From an uncultured Collinsella sp. (GTDB taxonomy: Bacteria > Actinomycetota > Coriobacteriia > Coriobacteriales > Coriobacteriaceae): 8,409 nucleotides of DNA. How positions within the stretch are numbered: position 1 is the first letter of the stretch; each line of letters starts with the position of its first letter. Positions 1-6,236 of this stretch are shown one piece after another. The notes beneath the pieces were generated by a model. That model was not told the origin of the DNA. It searched no databases and saw only the letters and a list, made by a program, of their open reading frames with translations. The translations under genes and the position numbers were made by a program. Location of the stretch: contig CAUGKA010000080.1 of NCBI GenBank assembly GCA_959599615.1, positions 1 through 8,409 of the forward strand, written 5' to 3'.

Positions 1-6
1 TCGCCT

Positions 7-1215
7 TTAGAAGAGCGAATTCTCAATTAGATCAATAATCGTGTCGTCTTCCGTGCGGTTTTCATCGATTTTTGCGAACATGTCGCATTCCCAAGGCCCA
101 TTGATTTCCTCAGCAAGGGCCCCGACGTGTTGCATGTCGTCGGGTTCTGGCACATCGTTGATGCTCGGGTCATCAGCTTGCGGATATTGGCTTGCAATTT
201 CGCGCTTGGCGGCCTCTTCTTCTTTGAGTGTCTCCAGGACGCGGCGACCGTATTCGAAGTAACGCCGCAAGACAAATTGACGAAGAGTTTCTTGCAGGAT
301 GGCGAAGTTATCCGGGAGTCGACCGGGCCATATCTTCTCGCGAATGCGAATCGCTTCCATGACCCGCCTAAAAGCGGACTGCTTGAAAAACGAATGACGA
401 CTAACTGTGATAACGGCATATCCCATGTTTCGCAGCGTGTTTCGGCGTTCCTCGTCAATTGATTGCTGTTCGGGCTCGTCGTGGTAAAAGCCGTTGTATT
501 CGATATCGGTCATCGAATTTTCGAGCAGCGCGTCGAGGTAGAAAACCGTCCGTCGCGTTAGGGCGGCGTATCTTTTGGGGACTGGGATCGGATAGTCCGT
601 TTTGATAGCGCGTATGGCTAAGCCACCCATTGACTTGGGCATTGTCAGCATCATGACAAACGCCGTTTCGAGTGGGGAGCGACAGCCTTCGCGTACATAA
701 GAAAGTGCCTTAAGTGCTTTATTAGATCCACGATACCCCGATGCCTCTGAAAAGAAGGCTCTGAGCTCTTCAACGCTGGTTAGGGCTGGGCGCTCGCGAT
801 ATTGAGTTTCGTCGGACGTTCCAAGCGCGTAGGAGCCGCAGATTTCAAAGTAATACTCAACGAGCTCCGAAAGGTTGAGGTCGGCTGCTGCTTCTAACGC
901 GCACAGCTTGATATCGACGATGTAGACGTTCGGCTCGAGTTCTAGGTAGCTTTCTGCATCAAACGTATAGCGCGTGCAGTGGCAGATGCAGCCCTTGCGG
1001 TGCCTTTTGGCATTATTGGAAAACGTCAGCACATGGATGCTTTCAGAATCGACATTCTTTCTGTTGAGCCATGCTCGCGCCGCTTCCAGGTTGGACGTGG
1101 TCGGCGCAGACACCTTGATCTTTTCCATAGATATGGGATCGGTCGCGTGGCTTGCGAGCGAGTTGACTGTTTGGTATACAGCGCGTGCCGTGGTATGTGA
1201 CAGAACGATTCCCAT
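7..1215 (-). CDS. DUF559/Vsr-like nuclease-domain protein (Coriobacteriia family)
   Basis: This is a 402-residue protein of unproven function. Residues 1-10 (MGIVLSHTTA) and the segment around 116-131 (ending FEICGSYAL) resemble, from memory, a multi-copy protein family of Coriobacteriia. Residues 72-80 hold a His/Cys cluster (H72, C76, C78, H79, C80) that might bind metal. The C-terminal core resembles DUF559/Vsr-type PD-(D/E)XK folds: SPLET with E183, YLDAL with D228, then IEYNG with E239, followed by NTLRNMGYAVITVS. The usual D or K after the last acidic residue is N241 here, so catalysis is uncertain. Residues 343-402 form an acidic tail. The ATG at 1215 is the first usable start: the frame stays open upstream to beyond 1324 without another ATG, GTG or TTG. 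I see no Shine-Dalgarno sequence. Sampled 60-base lines are about 48-50% GC against about 73% in a sampled line of the next gene, which suggests transfer. The family call is inference; the reading frame is firm. Confidence 0.72.
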   Translation of the reverse strand: MGIVLSHTTARAVYQTVNSLASHATDPISMEKIKVSAPTTSNLEAARAWLNRKNVDSESIHVLTFSNNAKRHRKGCICHCTRYTFDAESYLELEPNVYIVDIKLCALEAAADLNLSELVEYYFEICGSYALGTSDETQYRERPALTSVEELRAFFSEASGYRGSNKALKALSYVREGCRSPLETAFVMMLTMPKSMGGLAIRAIKTDYPIPVPKRYAALTRRTVFYLDALLENSMTDIEYNGFYHDEPEQQSIDEERRNTLRNMGYAVITVSRHSFFKQSAFRRVMEAIRIREKIWPGRLPDNFAILQETLRQFVLRRYFEYGRRVLETLKEEEAAKREIASQYPQADDPSINDVPEPDDMQHVGALAEEINGPWECDMFAKIDENRTEDDTIIDLIENSLF

Positions 1216-1666
1216 ACGCGCATGATGGCATAGCGGACGCCATATACGCTCGAAACTTCGGGCAACGGTATTGGGGCGCGGCTTATCTTCTGCGAACGGT
1301 GGGTTTTTGAGCTGTCGTATTGAGGGGGGCAGCTTCGGCTGGGGAGGTTTCTGTCGGCTGCCCCATTTTGGTGAACTTTAGTTGCGGATTCGTAGCTTCT
1401 AAGCGTTTTTGCCGACCGCTCAGATGCCTCACCAACATAATTTGAGTTATTCGGCCTTATCCTATACGAATGGTGCGATCGCAACGTCCTATTCGAATTG
1501 ATTCAGATAGATTTATAGGGCTTGGTTGCGAAATTGGGGCGACTATAGCGCTCGATTGCGGTTCAAGGGGCCTTGACTAGTGGTTCAGCTGGCCGAACAA
1601 CTCGAAAAATGTAGGTGGGCCAACCTGCCGACTATGTGAAGCACGCGTATTTGATCGTTTTGATGA
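1216..1666. other. gene-free region upstream of the nuclease-like gene
   Basis: About 450 bases without a credible gene. The only long open frame (1026-1484, minus) overlaps the start of the neighbouring gene and has no family features. Visible structure: a GGGGCAGC/GCTGCCCC stem (1326-1333 and 1357-1364) around an alternative CAGC-TTCG-GCTG mini-hairpin; two near-identical 11-mers, CCTATACGAAT (1461-1471) and CCTATTCGAAT (1488-1498), on either side of the palindrome GCGATCGC (1475-1482); and a TCAAGG-GG-CCTTGA dyad (1563-1576). The region should carry the promoter of the minus-strand gene ending at 7, but no convincing -35/-10 pair was found. Base composition is as AT-rich as that gene, unlike the DNA to the right of 1768. 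Confidence 0.6.
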
Positions 1667-1702
1667 AAACTAGGGTGCAGCCATAAGGCTGCGCCCTAGT
1701 TT
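1667..1702 (-). terminator. intrinsic terminator of the exonuclease gene
   Basis: A 16-bp inverted repeat (1667-1682 with 1687-1702) contains a single mismatch-type pair and an ATAA loop. Read on the minus strand the stem is followed by TTTT then CATC, the expected order for a terminator 66 bases past the exonuclease stop codon at 1768. The plus-strand side also has a short T run, so it may act in both directions. Confidence 0.85.
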
Positions 1703-1767
1703 ACTGCGTGCCGGTGTGCCCAGACGGATTGCGCTGTGCCTGGCAGGCGCTCCCGCAGATGGATCGG

Positions 1768-2736
1768 TTATTTCGCGAATAGGTTCTTGAGGTTGAACTC
1801 GGCTTGGACGGTGCGGAGCATGAGGTCGGTGTCGTCCAAGCCCAGGTGCTGCTCGTTGGCGTCGGCGGCGAGGGTTCCACGGCGGCGCGCCCAGTTCTCG
1901 AGCGCGGCTGGGGCGGACTCGCGGGGGAGCGAGCGCACGTCGGCGTCCAGGCTGCGGCAGATCTGGCGCGAGTCGATGACGATGATCTTGCCGGCGCGGC
2001 GTGCCTCGGCGTAGCCGTCCAGGTGGATCTTGAACCAGCTGTCCTCAAAGGCGGCGTTGTGTGCCATGTACGGGTACTTCTTCATAAGCTTGAGCAGCTG
2101 CTTTTGCAGCTCTTTGTTCTCGCGGAACGGCTTTTTGCCGTCGATGTCGTCCCAGGTGATGTGGTGGATATTCGACAACGGCACATCCTCGCCGCGGTAG
2201 ATGTCGGGCAGGCCGCAGTAGTGTGCCTCGGCGTCATGCGGGACGGCGTCGCTGGTGAGCTCCATGATCTCCCAGCCCACGTTGATGATATAGCCGCGCT
2301 CGGGTGCACGGCCGGTGGTCTCGATGTCGATACCGAGCACGGCGCCCTGGATGGGCTTGCGGGCGTAGGCCACGCCGAGCGCGTCGCGGTCGCCGCGGAT
2401 TTCGCGCATAACGGATGCGGCGGTGCGCTTTTGCATCTTGCCGATGGCGGCGCAGGTGTCGGCATCGGACAGGCCGCGCGAGAGCGTCGCGGGCGTCACG
2501 TTGCGCAGACGCGCCTCGCCAATCTGGTCGCACAGGTCGCGGTTGCGGTCGGCCAGGTCGCGCACGGTGGCAAAGTCGAAGCCGGGGTCGCCCTCGGCGG
2601 TAAAGTACTCGGTCTCGAGCACCTTGAGGGCCTCCTCGCCCTTCTGGCGCTCGGACTCCATGGCGCCGTGGTCGCCGTAGATAAACATGGGGATAAACGG
2701 CTGGCGCTCGTATTCGAGTGCTTGCGATACGTTCAT
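1768..2736 (-). CDS. DEDDh-type 3'-5' exonuclease
   Basis: This 322-residue protein has a C-terminal exonuclease domain of the DnaQ/RNase T superfamily, which removes nucleotides from 3' ends using two metal ions. Exo I is GIDIETTG with D137 and E139. Exo II is AHNAAFEDSWF (225-235). Exo III is H297 with D302 in QHLGLDDTD, giving the H-x4-D spacing of the DEDDh class. In Exo II the usual D after F is E231, with D232 next to it. The N-terminal 130 residues are charged, mostly helical-looking, and not recognised; they may be a substrate-binding or partner domain. The ATG at 2736 is well supported: AAGGAG lies 6 bases upstream. The gene is divergent from the metal transporter, sharing a 171-base intergenic region, and ends at its own terminator. 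Whether the substrate is DNA or RNA cannot be told from the sequence. Confidence 0.9.
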   Translation of the reverse strand: MNVSQALEYERQPFIPMFIYGDHGAMESERQKGEEALKVLETEYFTAEGDPGFDFATVRDLADRNRDLCDQIGEARLRNVTPATLSRGLSDADTCAAIGKMQKRTAASVMREIRGDRDALGVAYARKPIQGAVLGIDIETTGRAPERGYIINVGWEIMELTSDAVPHDAEAHYCGLPDIYRGEDVPLSNIHHITWDDIDGKKPFRENKELQKQLLKLMKKYPYMAHNAAFEDSWFKIHLDGYAEARRAGKIIVIDSRQICRSLDADVRSLPRESAPAALENWARRRGTLAADANEQHLGLDDTDLMLRTVQAEFNLKNLFAK

Positions 2737-2797
2737 ATGCTACTCCTTGGACGGGCCGCGTTGTGCGGCTCGAGGTTACTGAGTTATGGCGAGATGA

Positions 2798-2817
2798 TAG
2801 TTTACCATAGGCAACTA
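2798..2817. promoter_or_regulatory. MntR-like operator dyad between divergent genes
   Basis: TAGTTTACCATAGGCAACTA is a 20-base imperfect palindrome (14 of 20 positions symmetric, outer arms TAGTT/AACTA). As I recall the Bacillus MntR box, the resemblance is partial but includes both AGTTT and AGGCAA. It sits immediately upstream of the -35 of the putative manganese transporter promoter. That position suits an activator, and MntR of B. subtilis is known to activate Mn exporters. It could equally control the divergent exonuclease gene. The regulator identity is inference. Confidence 0.4.
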
Positions 2818-2845
2818 TTGGCACCGCGCCCGGGACAACTACAAT
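2818..2845 (+). promoter_or_regulatory. sigma70-type promoter of the transporter gene
   Basis: TTGGCA (2818-2823), a 16-base spacer, and TACAAT (2840-2845) each match the consensus hexamers at 5 of 6 positions. Transcription would start near 2852, giving a leader of about 55 bases. A CCTAG-N7-CTAGG dyad (2848-2852 and 2860-2864) lies at the predicted start. A second TACAAT (2870-2875) follows TTGACC (2853-2858), but their 11-base spacing is too short for a standard promoter. The ribosome binding site is GAAAGG at 2891-2896. Confidence 0.6.
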
Positions 2846-2907
2846 ACCCTAGTTGACCGCTAGGACTTTTACAATGCTGCCGAAAGACACGAAAGGTTCC
2901 ATCCGTC

Positions 2908-3996
2908 ATGGATTTACTGATTGATATTCTGCTCGACGCCGGCAAGGACACGCTGTCGCTGGTGCCGTTTTTGTTGGTGACGTATCTTGCTCTCGAGACA
3001 CTTGAGCACGTTGCGGGCGACCGCGTCAACGGCGCTATCAAGCGCGCCGGCGCTGCGGGTCCCGTGGTTGGCTCGCTGCTGGGCATGGTGCCGCAGTGCG
3101 GCTTTTCGGCCATGGCGGCCACGCTGTACGCCGGCCGTGTCGTGACCTTGGGCACGTTGGTGGCGGTGTTCCTTTCGACCTCCGACGAGATGCTGCCGCT
3201 GCTACTTGCCGAGCAGGTTCCCGTGCAGACTATGGCGATGCTTTTGGCTTCGAAAGCGCTGATCGCACTGGTCACGGGTTTTATCGTGGACGCTGCCATT
3301 CGCGGCCTGCGCCGTAACGCCCGCGCGCACGCGGCGATTCGCCGTACCGTGCTGGGAACCGCGGCCAACCCGGCCCACGTGAACTGCGCGCACGACGACC
3401 ACAGCGGCGGTGACATCATCGACGAGGTGGCCGAGGCAGGCGTGAGCGCCGACCACATCCACGAGCTGTGCGAGCGCGACCATTGCGGTTGTGATGAAGA
3501 CGAGGACGAGCACGAACACGGACATGGCCACGATCACGGTCATGAGGGCGAACATGAACACCATGATGGTCACGGTCACTCTCACTCCCACGAAGGGACG
3601 CCTGTCCTGTCGATCATCCGCAGTGCGATCTCGCACACCGTGCAGGTCTCGGTATTCATTTTTCTGGTGACGCTGATTCTGGTCGCCGTGCTCGAGACGT
3701 TCGGCGAGTCCGCGATCGAGCAGTTCCTGCGCGGCAACGAGACACTCGCTGTCCTGGGTTCGGCGCTTGTCGGGCTGATTCCCAATTGCTCGGCGAGCGT
3801 GGTCATTACACAGCTGTATCTGGAAGGCGCGCTGCAACTGGCGCCGATGCTCGCCGGCACGCTCATTTCCGCCGGCGTGGGTTATCTGGTGCTGTTCCGC
3901 ACCAACCGCAGCGCCCGCGAAAATGCCGTGTTCCTGATCATGATGTACGTCATCGGCGCTGGCTGGGGCCTCATCCTCTCCGCCGTTGGCCTCTAA
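2908..3996 (+). CDS. ArsP_2-family membrane transporter, putative manganese exporter
   Basis: This 362-residue polytopic membrane protein matches, from memory, the family labelled putative 10-TM heavy-metal exporter / putative manganese transporter (PF11449). Two membrane halves each carry a related motif: GSLLGMVPQCGFSA (55-68, P62, C64) and GSALVGLIPNCSAS (284-297, P292, C294), each followed by a TxLYxG / TQLYLEG element. This points to an internal duplication. Other family-like stretches are FLSTSDEMLPLLL (88-100) and LVLFRTNR (327-334). The halves are joined by a hydrophilic loop (about 135-232) with 14 histidines between 192 and 228 plus cysteines 188, 193 and 195, a likely cytosolic metal-binding or sensing loop. 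The start has GAAAGG 11 bases upstream. Neighbouring control sites (MntR-like dyad and promoter) fit a metal-responsive gene. Substrate (Mn, another divalent metal, or arsenic) is not settled by sequence alone. Confidence 0.88.
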   Translation: MDLLIDILLDAGKDTLSLVPFLLVTYLALETLEHVAGDRVNGAIKRAGAAGPVVGSLLGMVPQCGFSAMAATLYAGRVVTLGTLVAVFLSTSDEMLPLLLAEQVPVQTMAMLLASKALIALVTGFIVDAAIRGLRRNARAHAAIRRTVLGTAANPAHVNCAHDDHSGGDIIDEVAEAGVSADHIHELCERDHCGCDEDEDEHEHGHGHDHGHEGEHEHHDGHGHSHSHEGTPVLSIIRSAISHTVQVSVFIFLVTLILVAVLETFGESAIEQFLRGNETLAVLGSALVGLIPNCSASVVITQLYLEGALQLAPMLAGTLISAGVGYLVLFRTNRSARENAVFLIMMYVIGAGWGLILSAVGL

Positions 3997-4011
3997 GTGG
4001 GCCTAAAAAAT

Positions 4012-4080
4012 GGGCTTCAAATAGCCATGCTCAGCGCCTGCGCAATGCGGCGACGCATGGCATTTTGAAGCCCGTTTTTT
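4012..4080 (+). terminator. terminator of the transporter gene
   Basis: A 19-base arm (4012-4030) pairs with 4055-4073 apart from a central two-base mismatch, and the plus strand then runs GTTTTTT (4074-4080). The 24-base loop is GC-rich and can fold further. The stem begins 15 bases after the stop codon. AAAAAA on the left side (4005-4010) would give a T run on the minus strand, so it may also stop readthrough from the right. Confidence 0.85.
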
Positions 4081-4112
4081 GTTGAGCCATGGATTCCGAG
4101 CGCTCACACCGC

Positions 4113-4158
4113 TCAAAACAAAAAGGTAGATTTTAGGCATGTCTCAAAAATCTACCTT
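4113..4158 (-). terminator. terminator of the HdeD-like/YaiI operon
   Basis: AAGGTAGATTTT (4123-4134) and AAAATCTACCTT (4147-4158) form a perfect 12-bp stem with a 12-base loop. Read on the minus strand the stem is followed by a T-rich tract (complement of 4113-4122), as expected just past the YaiI-family stop at 4161. It faces the transporter terminator, insulating the convergent units. Confidence 0.82.
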
Positions 4159-4160
4159 GG

Positions 4161-4643
4161 TTAGTGCAGCAACTCGGTGAGGTTGCGTTTAAAGCGGGCG
4201 CGGTCTTCGCTGGTAAATGCTGCCGGACCGCGAGTGCGTCCGCCGGCGCGGCGTACCTTCTTTTCCTCGTGGCGAATAAACAGCTGCATGTCGATAGTCG
4301 CCTTGTCGTACACGCGCCCGCGCACACCGATGGCGGCGGCATCGCGCCCGAGCACCATGCTCGCCAAGCCAATGTCCTGCGTCACGACCACGTCGCCCGC
4401 CTGCAGGCGTTCGACAATGGCAAAGTCGGCGCTGTCGGCGCCCACGCTCACATCGAGCGTCGTGACCCAAAAGCCGCGTCGCGCGTGCTCGGCATCGCGC
4501 GGGTCGTCGCGGCGAATGTGCCGTTCCAGGTTTTGCGTGCTGTTGCCGGCGATAACAACGGCGACGCCCGCCCGCCGCGCGCAGTCAATCGACTCGCGCG
4601 TGACCGGGCAGGCGTCGGCATCAATAAAGAGCGTTCGCGGCAT
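4161..4643 (-). CDS. YaiI/YqxD family protein (UPF0178, DUF188)
   Basis: This 160-residue cytosolic protein belongs to the DUF188 / UPF0178 family, which is usually about 150 residues long. Signature motifs are all present: FIDADACPV (6-14), VTTLDVSVGADSADFAIV (60-77), VVTQDIGLA (86-94), GRVYDKATID (109-118), and the C-terminal GGRTRGPAAFTSEDRARF (134-151). The conserved acidic residues D8, D10, D70, D73 and D90 give it a PIN-like arrangement, so a metal-dependent nuclease activity has been suggested for the family, but its role is unknown. The ATG follows the upstream HdeD-like stop codon directly (TAGATG) with no clear Shine-Dalgarno sequence, so translation is probably coupled to that gene. 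A terminator follows its stop. The family call is secure; the function is not. Confidence 0.93.
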   Translation of the reverse strand: MPRTLFIDADACPVTRESIDCARRAGVAVVIAGNSTQNLERHIRRDDPRDAEHARRGFWVTTLDVSVGADSADFAIVERLQAGDVVVTQDIGLASMVLGRDAAAIGVRGRVYDKATIDMQLFIRHEEKKVRRAGGRTRGPAAFTSEDRARFKRNLTELLH

Positions 4644-5246
4644 CTAGTGCACCAGTTTGCCAAATTGAATAGCGCGAACAATCAGCGTAACGCCAAACAC
4701 CAGCAGCGCGGCGCCGCTAAAGATGACGAGCATCTTGGCCGACCACAGCGGATAGATAAACACGAACATGCCGGCGATGATGGAAAGTGCGCCGCTCAGG
4801 ATAGCGAGGGCGCGGTTGGACGAAAGCTCGGACTCCAGAATGGACATGACACCTTCGACAATCCAGCCAAAGCCGGCCACGATAACCACCATCGTGGTGA
4901 GCGTCGCGGTCGAGAAGGCCTGGTTGCGCAGGATTATGACGCCGCCCAAGATAATGAGTAGGTTGGAGATGATGCTCGTCACGCGCCAGCCGGTGGGCAG
5001 CAGCGGCTCAAAAATGGCAGTGAATAGTCTGATGGCAGCAGTGATTACAAAGTAAAAACCCAGGACTGTTGTCAAAAAGACGAGGGACTTGGCGGGTGCA
5101 AAAAGCAGCGCGATACCAGCAATGAGCGCCACGACGCCCGTGATGGCGTAGATCCAGCGCACGGCCTTGACGGCTTTGCCTGCCATGCTTTTCTCGTCAA
5201 ATCCAAACTGGCTCGATTTTTGGTCATCGTTCTTAAAGATGCCCAT
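4644..5246 (-). CDS. HdeD-like (DUF308) membrane protein
   Basis: A 200-residue protein with a hydrophilic 28-residue N-terminus and six predicted hydrophobic segments (about 31-49, 54-75, 89-106, 113-135, 145-165, 169-192). Three repeated hairpins of the form GxxxLIxGIxLLxxP (around 37-51), LLIILGGVIIL (96-106) and LSGALSIIAGMFVFIYP (150-166) are typical of DUF308/HdeD proteins. In enterobacteria HdeD contributes to acid resistance at high cell density; that role has not been shown for actinobacterial members. AAAGGAG lies 5 bases before the ATG, a strong ribosome binding site. It is the first gene of a two-gene minus-strand operon with the YaiI-family gene. Its promoter must lie in 5247-5481, but I could not pick a clear -35/-10 pair. 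Confidence 0.9.
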   Translation of the reverse strand: MGIFKNDDQKSSQFGFDEKSMAGKAVKAVRWIYAITGVVALIAGIALLFAPAKSLVFLTTVLGFYFVITAAIRLFTAIFEPLLPTGWRVTSIISNLLIILGGVIILRNQAFSTATLTTMVVIVAGFGWIVEGVMSILESELSSNRALAILSGALSIIAGMFVFIYPLWSAKMLVIFSGAALLVFGVTLIVRAIQFGKLVH

Positions 5247-5434
5247 AATGTCTCCTTTCCGTGCGGCATAAGCCTTGATCGTTACAACCAGTATCCCCTA
5301 AGGGCGCTGACGTATGGGTCGGGGAGGGCGAAACGTAACCCAAAGGCCCCGAATTGTTTCCGTTGTTCCCCACGTCGCGATTTTCTAATCAACAGCTGTA
5401 GAACATTACGCCGCTGTATGTAATTGCCTACGTT

Positions 5435-5453
5435 TTAGGTTAGATTTTTCTAA
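5435..5453 (+). promoter_or_regulatory. DtxR/IdeR-like box before the nitroreductase
   Basis: TTAGGTTAGATTTTTCTAA matches 14 of 19 positions of the DtxR/IdeR consensus as I recall it (TTAGGTTAG, one S base, then CTAACCTAA). The left half is exact and the right half keeps only the outer CTAA. It lies 28 bases before the nitroreductase ATG, a place where binding would block transcription or initiation. No clear -35/-10 pair was found around it. The rest of the 235-base spacer (5247-5481) shows only a small CCCCTAAGGG near-palindrome. Confidence 0.4.
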
Positions 5454-5481
5454 GGACAATTGGCTTGTATTGGGGGTCCCT

Positions 5482-6153
5482 ATGAACGAAGCAGTTCCCG
5501 AGGCACCGTCGAGTGTCGAATCGATGGCAAAGCAAGGTTGCGAAAAGCTCGGTCTGGAAGCGTTTGATGCGCTGGTCCGTCGTGCCCGTACGTGCCGCCG
5601 TTTTGACGAGTCCATGCGCGTGCCGCGCGAGTTTTTGCTCGAGCTGGCGGAACTGGCGCACCTGGCTCCCTGCGGCGCCAATGCTCAGCGTCTGCGTTTT
5701 CACGTGGTGAGCGGTGCCGAGGATTGCGCGCGTGTATTTGACGAGCTCGCATGGGCCGGCGCACTTAAGGATTGGCCGGGTCCTGCCGAGGGCGAGCGCC
5801 CGACCGGCTATATCGCGATTCTGGCCGAGCGCGCCGTTCCGGGCAAGCCTGCCGCTCCCATTACCGAGGTCGACACGGGCATTGCCGCGCAGACGATGAT
5901 GCTCGCCGCCCGCAGCGCCACGCCCGAGGTGGCAGCCTGCATGTTCAAGGCCTTTACGCCCCGCGCGATCGAAGCCATGGGGCTCAATAACGACAAGTAT
6001 GAGCTCAAGCTGATCATGGCGTTTGGCGTTCCGGCCGAGACACAGGTGATCGATGCGATCGATTCCAACCCCGACGGCTCCATCAATTATTGGCGCGACG
6101 AGGCGCAGGTGCACCACGTACCCAAGCGTCCGCTTGCCGACGTGCTGCTGTAG
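5482..6153 (+). CDS. nitroreductase family protein
   Basis: A 223-residue flavoprotein of the nitroreductase superfamily, cytosolic enzymes that hold FMN and use NAD(P)H to reduce nitro compounds, quinones or flavins. Visible motifs: RRARTCRRFDE (33-43), the FMN-phosphate element; LAPCGANAQRLRF (61-73), the family's APSxxNxQPxRF region; DTGIAAQTMMLAARS (131-145), the conserved core helix; MGLNNDKYELKLIMAFGVP (166-184); and a C-terminal HHVPKRPLADVL (211-222). The ATG at 5482 is preferred over an in-frame TTG at 5470 because the G-rich stretch before it (5472-5476) can serve as a weak ribosome binding site. A DtxR-like box lies upstream, hinting at metal control. The natural substrate cannot be predicted. 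Confidence 0.9.
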   Translation: MNEAVPEAPSSVESMAKQGCEKLGLEAFDALVRRARTCRRFDESMRVPREFLLELAELAHLAPCGANAQRLRFHVVSGAEDCARVFDELAWAGALKDWPGPAEGERPTGYIAILAERAVPGKPAAPITEVDTGIAAQTMMLAARSATPEVAACMFKAFTPRAIEAMGLNNDKYELKLIMAFGVPAETQVIDAIDSNPDGSINYWRDEAQVHHVPKRPLADVLL

Positions 6154-6188
6154 TTGTGCGTCGTTGCGGTGCAATCCGGCGGCAAAAT

Positions 6189-6219
6189 CACCACAAAGGC
6201 TCCTGTCCCCTTTGTGGTG
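6189..6219. repeat. perfect 11-bp hairpin, REP-like palindrome
   Basis: CACCACAAAGG (6189-6199) and CCTTTGTGGTG (6209-6219) are exact inverted repeats around the 9-base loop CTCCTGTCC. No T run follows, so it is a poor terminator. From memory, AAAGG...CTGTCCCCTTT-type palindromes resemble REP elements dispersed in many genomes and linked to Y1 (RAYT) transposases. It sits between the nitroreductase stop and the phosphatase start, ending 17 bases before the GTG. Confidence 0.55.
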
Positions 6220-6236
6220 GTACGAGGGGAGGGTGT

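Noticed and set aside
1026..1484. 152-codon open frame on the minus strand in the left spacer
   Set aside because: It overlaps the nuclease-like gene in another frame, has no good ribosome binding site and no family signature.
1804..2856. 350-codon open frame on the plus strand
   Set aside because: It is antisense to the exonuclease gene, whose motifs and ribosome binding site are clear; its composition is the Val/Ala/Gly-rich shadow typical of high-GC DNA.
2846..2907. Manganese (yybP-ykoY) riboswitch before the transporter
   Set aside because: The predicted leader is only about 55 bases and lacks the expected multi-stem structure.
4164..4961. 265-codon open frame on the plus strand
   Set aside because: It runs antisense across both the YaiI-family and HdeD-like genes, which have recognisable motifs; no family features of its own.
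5470..5481. TTG start for the nitroreductase
   Set aside because: It adds only four residues and would place the G-rich ribosome-binding stretch inside the coding region; the ATG at 5482 is better placed.
5440..6174. 244-codon open frame on the minus strand
   Set aside because: Antisense shadow of the nitroreductase, with His/Gly/Arg-rich composition and no ribosome binding site.
6090..6236. Longer N-terminus for the first histidine phosphatase
   Set aside because: It overlaps the end of the nitroreductase and the hairpin; the GTG at 6237 has a strong ribosome binding site and gives the family's normal start.
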